Shown one piece after another: positions 25,244 to 34,572 of a stretch of 45,160 nucleotides of DNA. Positions within the stretch are counted from its first letter, which is position 1. Each line of letters opens with the position of its first letter. Location of the stretch: assembly GCA_945868575.1 (NCBI GenBank), contig CAMBMH010000013.1, positions 1 through 45,160 of the forward strand, given 5' to 3'. The notes below the pieces were generated by a model. The model ran no database searches, had not been told where the DNA came from, and was given only the letters and a program-made list of their open reading frames with translations. A program made the position numbers and the translations under genes. Source of the stretch: Singulisphaera sp. GP187 (lineage in GTDB: Bacteria; Planctomycetota; Planctomycetia; Gemmatales; Gemmataceae).

Positions 25244-25266
25244 AAAGGGCTTGAATACCCCTTTTT
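25244..25266 (+). terminator. Weak hairpin terminator after third small lipoprotein
   Basis: AAAGGG (25244-25249) pairs with CCCTTT (25259-25264) and runs into five T. The stem is short and A/T-rich at its base, so termination may be partial. Confidence 0.5.
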
Positions 25267-25536
25267 AATTTGGCAAATTTTTCAACAAAATCTATCTTTT
25301 TTTATTTTATCAAGACCGGTTTCTGGTCGATCCCTGACAATTTTCCTTTTTTTGCAATCCCGCTTGGTTTGATTCATCTCGTTAATCAAATTCCACCCCA
25401 ACCTCCCCATAAACCAAAACAGGCAATTCCCTTCCTTTCAAACGATCTCAGGAAAAACGGCTATTACAACTCCATGTTTGGAATTCGCACCAAATTCTTG
25501 GAAGGTAAAAGCGGTTTTCTCGGCTAAACCAAATTA
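25267..25536. other. Gap with no supported gene
   Basis: Between the third small lipoprotein and the secDF terminator is an A/T-rich stretch. An 85-residue open frame (25270-25527) has no ribosome site, an unusual Phe/Ile/Pro-rich product and no recognised motif, so I do not call it a gene. I see no tRNA-like fold or clear repeat. It is the spacer between the 3' ends of two convergent units. Confidence 0.6.
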
Positions 25537-25574
25537 CAAAAGAACTCACCGCCTCCAGAAAAGGAGACGGTGAG
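25537..25574 (-). terminator. Intrinsic terminator of the tgt-yajC-secDF operon
   Basis: On the minus strand CTCACCG-T-CTCC and GGAG-G-CGGTGAG (25545-25574) form a strong stem with one mismatch and a TTTTCT loop, followed by TTCTTTTG. It lies 31 bases after the secDF stop and should end that operon. Confidence 0.82.
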
Positions 25575-25605
25575 TAAGTGATTGATTTCGAACCGGAGCT
25601 TAATG

Positions 25606-28600
25606 TTAAGCCTTTTGAGGAGCAATACCCGTGGTGGAACCGGGAATCCCGGAAGGTTGACGGCCTTCACCCAAAATCAAAAGCAGCGGGCTGGCAACGA
25701 AAATCGAACTATAGGTGCCGACGATCACACCCATAACCATAATGAAAGCAAACAGGTGAACGCCTTCACCACCAAACAGGTAAAGCACCACAACAACAAG
25801 GAAAATGGTGAACGAGGTCCAGATCGTTCGGCTCAGGGTTTGGTTGATGGACTTGTTGATTAATTGTTCGGAAAGCCCAGGGTTTCGGCCGCGGACCTCG
25901 CGAATACGATCAAACACTACAATCGTGTCGTTTACCGAGTAGCCCACCAAAGTAAGGAGCGCAGCGACGGCGGGTAGATCGATTTTGAAATCCTGAATGA
26001 GGAAAATTCCCGCAAGACCTGGGATGAATTCCGCAAAATAGTGGCAGAATGCAATCACTCCCAAAGTGAAGAAAAGGTCATGAATAAGGCACAAAAGAGC
26101 CGCAAGTCCAAAGGTCCAGTTACCAAACCGAAACCAAAGGAAAATCACGATCGAAAGCCAACTTGCAACTATGGCATATAGCGCCCTTTGTTGGGTGCTC
26201 TGAGCAAGGGTCGAGTCGAAATTCTCCAACCGTTCGGGCACAGGACTATTTGCAAAAGTTTTCTGTACATCGGATATCACGCGACCAAGCAAGTCGGAAT
26301 CAATCGAATCTACAAGCTCCATCCTCATTAGCTTGAAGCGTCCCGCTTGTTGCTCATCCAAAGGATCAAGTCGGGCAGACTTTAAGGTACTCATACCAGA
26401 GGCATCCGCAATTTTGGAATCGGACGCCGCCAAATCGTGGGCACTCTGACGAACCTGAAGAGCGACCTGATCGAGAGAAACAGGCTTGTCAAACCCAAGA
26501 TCCACGGAAACCGGGGAGCCTACTGTAAGTTGGACTTTATCCTTAAGTTTTGCTTGGGTTTGGATATTGGCAGGAAGACCGGCCAAAGCCTTGGAGAGTT
26601 CCTCGCGGGAAACCGCCTTCCCAAGTGCGTACTTCCAGGTTTTGGATTTCCCATCCTTTTCGTCAACGCCACGAACCAAAAGGTCCGTTTCAGCGCTTAC
26701 CAATTTTGCCGCCTTCAATGCGGCAAAAACCGCTGGCCTGGAAATCGTCACTGGTACAGCTTCCCCGAACAAAAGGTCGGCTGCGTTGGCGTTCACAAGG
26801 ATACTTTCAAGCTTGGTACGCTGAAGATTGACGCCCAACTTTTCATTGATTACCTTTTTCACACGGTTGATGTCTTTTTCCGTGGTACGAAGGGTGAACA
26901 GCCGACTACGGTTACTTTCGGAAAACGCGGGGTCGGCAACGAAGATTTGCTCGATGGAGACCTCTGAGAGACCCTCACCTGCCTTTTCCCCCTCAAATTG
27001 CTTGCGAAGCCAGGAAATATTTCCCACTTCAGGATTGGATTTGAATCCCTCTTCCGATAGCAATCCCGTAAACGAGGTACCACCATTAAAGTCGATGTTC
27101 AAACCCGCCTTACCGCGGAAGAAGAACAGGCCAGCCCCGATAATGGTCAGCGCGACAGTAATTGTGAACATCTGCTTGCGGATGCTCATGAAATCAATTT
27201 GAGGGTTGGTGAACACCTTCAACATATTGAGGTGGCGCACACGACTGTTACGCATCCAGATGTCAAACATGGCACGGGTCATTGTTAGCGATGTAAACAA
27301 GCTGATCAAAAGCCCAAGGATCATACTGATACCGAATCCCTTTAGTTGGTCATTACCCACGATGTAAAGGATGATCGAGGTAAAGATCGAACTAAGGTGT
27401 GTGTCGATAATGGTGGGCAAAGCACGGTCATAGCCGTTGCGAAGGGCCAATGCAATTGATGCACCTCGCTCCTGCTCTTCGCGGAGACGCTCGTAAATCA
27501 GGATGTTGGCATCTACCGCCAAACCCAATGTGAGAACCAAACCCGCAAGTCCTGGTAAGGTAAATACAGCATTAACCTGAACCATAAAGGCCACGGTCAA
27601 AAGAAGGTTTGCAAATAGTGCAATACAGGCGATAAAACCTGAAACCTGATAATAGATAACCATGAACAACAAAACTGCTGCAAAAGCGGCAAGGATCGCC
27701 AAAGCACCGCTGCGAATGGTGTCCTCACCAAGAGTGGGCCCCATCGTGGTTTCGGAGACGGGTTGTGGTTTGAGAGTCGCGGGGAGAGCACCCGAGCGAA
27801 GCACATCAACATAACGGTCAACCTGGGGACCAGTAAAATCACCGGTAATTTGTCCGCTTTCGCTAATTGTGCTGTTCAAAGCCGGTGCAGATTGGATTTG
27901 TTGATCCAGGATGATTGCCAACTGTCGTTTGAAGCTGGCTTGGGAATCAGGTGTATTTCTTGAAGTGAGGGCAGAGAAACGATTTGCCCCCTCAGGATTA
28001 AACCGGAAATTGACAGCAAGTCGTCCCTTGTCATCGATTCCTTTTGAGGCGCTGCTGAGGTAATCGCCTGTTACTTTTTCACTGTCAGAAGATTCGCGTA
28101 CCAGGAGGAAATATTCCATAGTTTTCCCCTCCTGTCGGTCTTTTAGGGCGATCCGATCCAGGTTGGGGATACGACGGCTAAATACGAGACCCTGGGTGCT
28201 GCTACCTAGGAAAACTTCAGTGGCTTCGCGCTTATCGCGGGCATCGGCAACCATACGGAATTGCCCCAGGCCATTTTTTTCACCCGCCTGGGAGGAATTC
28301 AAACCGAGTTCGTAAAGAAATTGTTTGCCCAATTCCACCCAACGGTAATTGGTTCGATAAGGCTCCCTGCGAAGGGTAACCGTGAAATCCTTGGTTCCAT
28401 CCGCATTGACAGGAACTGGGGGAGCGTATCCCTGCAGTGCCAATTTGTCCAAAGCTTCAGGGGAGGTCGCTTTGATAGTTCGCTTTGCGGCTTCGATCCC
28501 TTCACGATCGTCGGTGCCATTGGCGAGAATACTGAATTCGAGTTGCCCCTGCTGGGAGATCTTTCCTTTAATGCGCTCAACTTCGTCGGAAGTGAGGCGT

Positions 28601-29304
28601 TTTTGACCTCCAGCACTAGTTCCAGCAAGACTATCAATCAGCTTTGAAACAACCACATCGGAAAGGTTATTTTTGCCTTCAAGGGACTTGCGCAAACGGT
28701 CTGCATCTTCGGTAACAATCTTTTCGCGGGTGATATACTGCTCAACGATTTCTTTGCGTTTGGAAGCGTCAAGTGAAGCAGAGTTCTCAACCGCCTGAAC
28801 GGCAAGGGTGGAAAGGTCGTTGGTGCGAATAGCCTTATAGCTTTGTGGCTTTTGGGGAATTTCCTTTGCAAGCTCATCGATAAGCTGATTCCAGCGGTTT
28901 TGTTCGGCCTCCACCTGGCGGCGACCACCGGTGGGAAGAATGATTTCCACGCGAGGAGGATCGCCGGGAATAGGCCGAATGGTGATGTTGTAAAGATCGT
29001 TGGGATCTATGCGCCTTTTGAGGACTGCGGTCAGCTTTTCGACCAAATCACCGGAGGCGTCCTGGGTCTTGGAGGTATCGACCTCATACACGAGAACGGC
29101 GCCACCTGAAAGGTCCACACCAAGTCGGAAGCCTCCCTCACCGGCAAGATATTGTCTACCAGCTTTGGTAACAATAAGTCCCGAGATGAGGATGGGAATA
29201 AGGCAAAGTAACACCCGTCCGGGGTGGATGCCCATGCCAATGACCTTCCCGATGGAGGAAAAAAGTCGGCCAATGGTGGAAAACAACTGGTTTAGAGCTT
29301 CCAT
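25606..29304 (-). CDS. secDF: SecD-SecF fusion, enlarged SecF periplasmic domain
   Basis: A 1232-residue single-chain SecDF, the proton-driven motor that pulls secreted proteins across the membrane with SecYEG. The SecD half has TM1 (about 29-46), the motif RLGVDLSGGAVLVYEVD (60-76), a large periplasmic region, then the membrane block with LGLAVDANILIYERLREE (593-610). The SecF half has TM1 (about 712-729), LNIDFNGGTSF (735-745), and the membrane block with YSVNDTIVVFDRIREVRG (1122-1139). Between the first and second SecF helices lie about 310 residues (731-1040), well above the roughly 110 of E. coli SecF, so an extra periplasmic module is inserted. Most fused SecDF proteins are about 750-900 residues. 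It is last in the operon with tgt and yajC. Confidence 0.96.
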   Translation of the reverse strand: MEALNQLFSTIGRLFSSIGKVIGMGIHPGRVLLCLIPILISGLIVTKAGRQYLAGEGGFRLGVDLSGGAVLVYEVDTSKTQDASGDLVEKLTAVLKRRIDPNDLYNITIRPIPGDPPRVEIILPTGGRRQVEAEQNRWNQLIDELAKEIPQKPQSYKAIRTNDLSTLAVQAVENSASLDASKRKEIVEQYITREKIVTEDADRLRKSLEGKNNLSDVVVSKLIDSLAGTSAGGQKRLTSDEVERIKGKISQQGQLEFSILANGTDDREGIEAAKRTIKATSPEALDKLALQGYAPPVPVNADGTKDFTVTLRREPYRTNYRWVELGKQFLYELGLNSSQAGEKNGLGQFRMVADARDKREATEVFLGSSTQGLVFSRRIPNLDRIALKDRQEGKTMEYFLLVRESSDSEKVTGDYLSSASKGIDDKGRLAVNFRFNPEGANRFSALTSRNTPDSQASFKRQLAIILDQQIQSAPALNSTISESGQITGDFTGPQVDRYVDVLRSGALPATLKPQPVSETTMGPTLGEDTIRSGALAILAAFAAVLLFMVIYYQVSGFIACIALFANLLLTVAFMVQVNAVFTLPGLAGLVLTLGLAVDANILIYERLREEQERGASIALALRNGYDRALPTIIDTHLSSIFTSIILYIVGNDQLKGFGISMILGLLISLFTSLTMTRAMFDIWMRNSRVRHLNMLKVFTNPQIDFMSIRKQMFTITVALTIIGAGLFFFRGKAGLNIDFNGGTSFTGLLSEEGFKSNPEVGNISWLRKQFEGEKAGEGLSEVSIEQIFVADPAFSESNRSRLFTLRTTEKDINRVKKVINEKLGVNLQRTKLESILVNANAADLLFGEAVPVTISRPAVFAALKAAKLVSAETDLLVRGVDEKDGKSKTWKYALGKAVSREELSKALAGLPANIQTQAKLKDKVQLTVGSPVSVDLGFDKPVSLDQVALQVRQSAHDLAASDSKIADASGMSTLKSARLDPLDEQQAGRFKLMRMELVDSIDSDLLGRVISDVQKTFANSPVPERLENFDSTLAQSTQQRALYAIVASWLSIVIFLWFRFGNWTFGLAALLCLIHDLFFTLGVIAFCHYFAEFIPGLAGIFLIQDFKIDLPAVAALLTLVGYSVNDTIVVFDRIREVRGRNPGLSEQLINKSINQTLSRTIWTSFTIFLVVVVLYLFGGEGVHLFAFIMVMGVIVGTYSSIFVASPLLLILGEGRQPSGIPGSTTGIAPQKA

Positions 29305-29348
29305 AATCCCTGCCCCAACGGGGCTCCTGATTGATCGAGGGCCGAGGC

Positions 29349-29648
29349 TTATCCCGGAGTTGCCGGGGTCTTGGCCGCCTCTTCCCTGGTGAAATTGCGC
29401 ACAACACCCGACCGGGTCACCCGGATCTTGACCTGGTCATCGACTCGGAGCAACAACTCGTCGGCATTTTCCACGATGGATACCACCGTGCCATAAACGC
29501 CACCCGAGGTCAGCACCTTGTCATTTTTTTGGAGACTGTTTTGAAGGGTGGCACGTTCTTTTTCCTGTTTCATCGCAGGGCGCAAAAACAAAAGATACAA
29601 CACCCCAAACATGAGGACAATTCCCCCTGTTTGCCAGATGAAGCTCAT
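29349..29648 (-). CDS. yajC: Sec translocon accessory protein YajC
   Basis: A 99-residue inner-membrane protein with one helix (about 5-24, ending LLFLRP) followed by the conserved cytoplasmic part KNDKVLTSGGVYGTVVSI. YajC associates with SecDF and SecYEG. ATG 29648 is chosen. A TTG start at 29669 would add seven residues. It lies 105 bases after tgt and 44 bases before secDF, the widely conserved tgt-yajC-secDF order. A short Ala/Pro/Thr tail ends the protein. Confidence 0.95.
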   Translation of the reverse strand: MSFIWQTGGIVLMFGVLYLLFLRPAMKQEKERATLQNSLQKNDKVLTSGGVYGTVVSIVENADELLLRVDDQVKIRVTRSGVVRNFTREEAAKTPATPG

Positions 29649-29753
29649 GTCCACTTGCGCAAAGAACAAGCCTGAAATCCCCCACCAGCCACGCGAAGCA
29701 TAACCAGATACTTTCCGGACACTCCGCGAAACCGATATCCTAGGACCACCAAT

Positions 29754-30896
<1,143 letters not shown>

Positions 30897-30912
30897 TTAA
30901 GGGGCAAATACA

Positions 30913-32241
30913 CTAGTCGCCGCGAAGGCTGACACCCATGATTGTCAACTTTTCACGAACTTCATTTAGGGAGGTCACGCCGAAGTTGCGCGCTTCCATC
31001 AACTCATCCGCGGTCTTGCTCAAAAGCTCGCCCATGGTGTTGATGTTGAGACGGGTCATGCACTTGCGCGCGCGAACCGAAAGGTTCAGTTCAGACACGG
31101 GCTTGCCATAGATCGCCTGCTCCTGCTCGGAAAGCTGAATATGGTCAACCCGGCCCGTTGCGCGTTCCGTGGGAGCGCCTTCTTCAAGCGACTGGCCCAA
31201 CCGCAATCCTTTGATGGTGAGCATCTGTTTGATTTCGTTGAGCGATTGCTCCCCAAAATTTTTGGATGCCATCATGTGCTTTTCGGAGATACGGGTAAGG
31301 TCGCCCAAGGTTTTGACATTGAGCTTTTTGAGGCAATTCCGCGCCCTAACGGAAAGTTCAAAGTCCGTAACAGGAATTTCGAACACCTGGCTGAGGCGTG
31401 TGTCAACCTTATCATCGGTGTGGCTGATCACCATCGATTGTGAGGCTTGCGCATCCTTGAGGAACAATCGCGCCTGGGCATCAAGCGGATTGGCCGCAAG
31501 AAGCTTGCGGTAGCACTCTACAGCCTTGGTGTACTGTCCCATGTCTTCATAGAGAACACCCAAATTGTTGAGGGTGCCCAAATGAACGGGCGGATGGCGA
31601 AGGCAGCGTTCGTAATAATCAACAGCATCGTCATCGTTGCCGGCATAATCATTAGCACGAGCCAATTCAAAAAGCGCCCCGGTATGCCCAGGGTCAAGCT
31701 TGATGGCTTGTTCAAAAGATTCAATCGCCTGGGAAAAAAGCCCATCTGCCGAGGCAAGACAGCCTTTTTGGAAGTGGTATTCCGCTGAGTGCGAAGCCAT
31801 ATCCGCAAGTTTGGCCAAAGTGGCTACTGCCTCTTTGATATTGCCGGATGCACGGTAAACAGCAACTTTTTGAAGATGAACCTGGGATGCGGTGTAACCA
31901 CCCTTTTCAGCCCGTTCAAATGCACGCAAAGCTTCGGTGTAATCTTTTTTGCCCAAAAGCGCCCGGCCAAGATAAAAGTTGGCCAGAGTGCTATCCGCCT
32001 GTCGAAGGTGTTCGATAGCTTGGGACGGATGCCCGAGGAAAAACAGTGACAGACCAATCTTGAGGTGGAGTTTGTTGGACTGCTCGGGCCTTGCAATCTC
32101 GAGCTTCTTTTTCAGGACCTCGGTTGCATCTCGCAAAATGCTATATTGCGAGTTATCTTCTGCTAAACCATTGCGAATCTGCTGGACGGTTCCCGCATCG
32201 CAATCTTCTTTTTCGACCAGCAATACCTTTAGGTCCACCAT
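30913..32241 (-). CDS. TPR protein with two RNA polymerase alpha C-terminal domains
   Basis: A 442-residue soluble protein. Residues 50-265 form about six tetratricopeptide repeats. Two domains follow that match the C-terminal domain of RNA polymerase alpha (289-350 and 380-440), a fold that binds promoter UP elements and activators. Against E. coli alpha, the first copy keeps equivalents of R265, N268, C269, G296, S299 and E302 (here R299, N302, C303, G330, S333, E336), but K298 is Gln. The second keeps R390, C394, G421, S424 and E427, but N268 is Lys393 and K298 is Thr423. It is not RpoA: the assembly domain is missing. The gene heads the tgt-yajC-secDF strand block (40-base gap). A role in transcription is inferred from the domains. 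The start has only a weak AGG. Confidence 0.9.
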   Translation of the reverse strand: MVDLKVLLVEKEDCDAGTVQQIRNGLAEDNSQYSILRDATEVLKKKLEIARPEQSNKLHLKIGLSLFFLGHPSQAIEHLRQADSTLANFYLGRALLGKKDYTEALRAFERAEKGGYTASQVHLQKVAVYRASGNIKEAVATLAKLADMASHSAEYHFQKGCLASADGLFSQAIESFEQAIKLDPGHTGALFELARANDYAGNDDDAVDYYERCLRHPPVHLGTLNNLGVLYEDMGQYTKAVECYRKLLAANPLDAQARLFLKDAQASQSMVISHTDDKVDTRLSQVFEIPVTDFELSVRARNCLKKLNVKTLGDLTRISEKHMMASKNFGEQSLNEIKQMLTIKGLRLGQSLEEGAPTERATGRVDHIQLSEQEQAIYGKPVSELNLSVRARKCMTRLNINTMGELLSKTADELMEARNFGVTSLNEVREKLTIMGVSLRGD

Positions 32242-32343
32242 TCGCCTGACCCCAATTCATCCCAAGGGCAATTCAAGGTAAACCGTTAGGATACTAGAAT
32301 CCCCTCTGCTTTAGCAAGAGGTCGAACAAGAACAGGATGGAAC

Positions 32344-33438
32344 ATGGCTCCCAAGGAATCCGGCACTACCCCACCATGCTATGCCATGGTACATCATGGT
32401 TTGGAACAGGTAGCCTCTGATGAAATCAAGGAAAAACTTGATGGAGACATTCGAAAAACCCTTCCCGGTTTTGTCATGTTCCGACCCGGCTATTTTCATC
32501 AAAATCTTTTGAATTTAAGGACTACTGAAGATGTTTTTCTACTTGCATGGGCTTCCGGTGCCCTAACCAAACGGGCGTCGGACCTTGATCTGATTCAAAA
32601 ATGGACAACACGCGAGGCTGACTGGAGCAAGTTGATTGCCCTTCACCAACAAATCCGACCAAAAAAACATGCACGAATGACCTTCCGGTATGTGGTTCAA
32701 ATGGAAGGTGAAAGGGCATTTTTCCGCAGGGATGCCCGAGAAGTTTTCGCCAAGGCCGTCGCCCGACACATCCCACCCAAATGGGTTCATGTCGACGAAA
32801 ACGCTGACATTGAATTTTGGCTCACAATTGACCAAACCACCGCTGTTTCCGGTGTCAGGTTGTCCGACAGGTCGATGCGACATCGATTGGACAAATGGAT
32901 ACACCGCCCCGCTTCGCTCCGCCCATCCGTGGCTGCCTCGATGGTCCGCCTTGCCAAAATTCGCCCCGGGGACCCGGTTCTTGATCCCTGTTGCGGTTCC
33001 GGAACGATTCTCGCGGAACACATGATCCAACTTAAGGATCTCGACGAAAAAGCCCCTCCGGTTTGCCTTGGGGGCGACATCGAAGCGGCGGCCGTTAGCG
33101 AAGCCCAAAGCAACCTTAGGAGCTATGGCGATCCTTTCCTCGCAAATTGGGACAGCGCGCTTTTGCCGGTTGAGAGTGAATCCATCGGGAAAATCGTGGT
33201 AAATCCACCGTTTGGTAAACAAATCGGTGATCCGGAGGAGATGCCAGATCTTTACAATGTGTGGTCCCAGGAGTGGTTTCGGGTCGGCAAGCCAGGCTGT
33301 CGGCTTGTGGCGGTCACCAGCATGCACCGGGAACTCAACGACGCCTGCGTCGGGGCTGGATGGAAATCAGAAAAGAAGGTCCTCTTTTCCATTTTGGGGC
33401 AAAGGGCCACCATTAGCGTCTGGATCAAACCGTACTAA
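32344..33438 (+). CDS. THUMP-domain RNA methyltransferase
   Basis: A 364-residue enzyme with an N-terminal ferredoxin-like/THUMP region (about 10-170) and a C-terminal Rossmann methyltransferase domain. The SAM motif is VLDPCCGSGTILAE (212-225) and the amino-methylating catalytic motif is NPPFG (287-291), the form used by N2-guanine methyltransferases such as Trm14/TrmN and RlmL. It probably makes m2G in tRNA or rRNA; the exact target cannot be read from the sequence. AGGA lies six bases before ATG 32344. It is divergent from the TPR-alphaCTD gene with 102 bases between the starts. Confidence 0.92.
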   Translation: MAPKESGTTPPCYAMVHHGLEQVASDEIKEKLDGDIRKTLPGFVMFRPGYFHQNLLNLRTTEDVFLLAWASGALTKRASDLDLIQKWTTREADWSKLIALHQQIRPKKHARMTFRYVVQMEGERAFFRRDAREVFAKAVARHIPPKWVHVDENADIEFWLTIDQTTAVSGVRLSDRSMRHRLDKWIHRPASLRPSVAASMVRLAKIRPGDPVLDPCCGSGTILAEHMIQLKDLDEKAPPVCLGGDIEAAAVSEAQSNLRSYGDPFLANWDSALLPVESESIGKIVVNPPFGKQIGDPEEMPDLYNVWSQEWFRVGKPGCRLVAVTSMHRELNDACVGAGWKSEKKVLFSILGQRATISVWIKPY

Positions 33439-33493
33439 CCAGTTAGATTAGGTCGGTAAGCTTTCTTTCGTTTCTGATCGGATTGGGTGCCCC

Positions 33494-34543
33494 ATGCAGA
33501 TCCAGTGTCCAGGATGCAAAACCAAACTCCAGCTGCCCGATGAGACAAAACCCGGTACTCGGGTCCAATGCCCCTCGTGCAAAAAAGTACTGGCTTTGCC
33601 AGGGGCATCTAATCCTTCGGGGGCCGGAGGGTCCCCACCCAAACCACAACCCTCCCCTCCAAAACCCGCTCCCGCTCCCGCGCCAAGTTCTTTTGAAGAC
33701 GAGGATGAAGGCGGACTTTATGGAGTTCGCAACGACCCGGATTTGGATGATGAAGAGGATGAAGAATCCCCAAAAAAAGGAAAATCCAAGGGACCTGCCA
33801 ACACTCCCAAAAAGAAAAAACCCGCAATCAATTATGCGCCTGATACATCGATCAAGGATCTTCGCGGACCGGCAATGAACCATGTGGTTCAACCATCCAA
33901 TTACATGATGCTCCAGTGTGGGCTTGTGATGGTCACCGCAATCGCAAGCATTGCAATTGCGGTTTGGCCTTTCATGTTTCAGGAAAGGGTTCTCATACCT
34001 ACCGTGGCGCTAAAGCCTTACTATGCCGAAAAAATGGCAGCGCCTGGAACAGAGGGCAAGAACGCGAAATCACGATGGGACAGGATCGATGGCGGTTGGG
34101 TGGAATGGCCAAGACCAAAGAAAGCCAAAGAGGATGACACCGGGTTCAGCCGAGGCGAGGAAATGAAGGATTTTGAAGTCGAAGCGGCCATGATCGAAGT
34201 GAACAAGCATTATCCTTTTGCGGTCGCATGGCTAGTCCTCAGTATTTTGATCCTGGCTTATGCTCTAACGGTTGCTTTTGGTGCGGTCAAAATGCAATCG
34301 TTGGAATCCTATGCCTGGGCTATGACCTCGGCCGTTCTTGCCATGCTTCCTTTTGGGGCGATGGGGCTGCTGGTTTACTTTTTCAAGCCTGGCATGGATT
34401 TCCAGGCGGATATGCCGATTATCCTTTTCGTATTGGCAATTGAAGCCGTTTTTACTCTTTTGGTTGGTCTAATGAACCTTGCTGTCCTCTTGAAGGAGGA
34501 AGTCAAAGCAGGTTTTGCCTACCGAAGTGACGCTGTTGGCTAA
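33494..34543 (+). CDS. MJ0042-type zinc-ribbon membrane protein
   Basis: A 349-residue protein, family unknown beyond its parts. It begins with a zinc ribbon, IQCPGCKTKLQLPDE plus VQCPSCKKVL (CxxC...CxxC, residues 5-29), then a disordered Pro-, Asp/Glu- and Lys-rich linker (about 35-130). About four membrane helices follow (near 140-158, 245-265, 275-295 and 312-332) with a soluble insert between the first and second. Zinc ribbon plus acidic linker plus membrane segments is a common planctomycete design of unknown function. It follows the methyltransferase by 55 bases and may be co-transcribed. The ribosome site is weak (GGGTG). Confidence 0.75.
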   Translation: MQIQCPGCKTKLQLPDETKPGTRVQCPSCKKVLALPGASNPSGAGGSPPKPQPSPPKPAPAPAPSSFEDEDEGGLYGVRNDPDLDDEEDEESPKKGKSKGPANTPKKKKPAINYAPDTSIKDLRGPAMNHVVQPSNYMMLQCGLVMVTAIASIAIAVWPFMFQERVLIPTVALKPYYAEKMAAPGTEGKNAKSRWDRIDGGWVEWPRPKKAKEDDTGFSRGEEMKDFEVEAAMIEVNKHYPFAVAWLVLSILILAYALTVAFGAVKMQSLESYAWAMTSAVLAMLPFGAMGLLVYFFKPGMDFQADMPIILFVLAIEAVFTLLVGLMNLAVLLKEEVKAGFAYRSDAVG

Positions 34544-34572
34544 GATCGATTGGAAAGTAGCCTAACAAGGGG

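Noticed and set aside
25270..25527. 85-residue open frame after the small lipoproteins
   Set aside because: No ribosome site, odd composition, and it lies between two terminators of convergent units.
32563..33327. 254-residue minus-strand frame opposite the THUMP methyltransferase
   Set aside because: The plus strand shows clear SAM and NPPFG motifs; the antisense product is not family-like.
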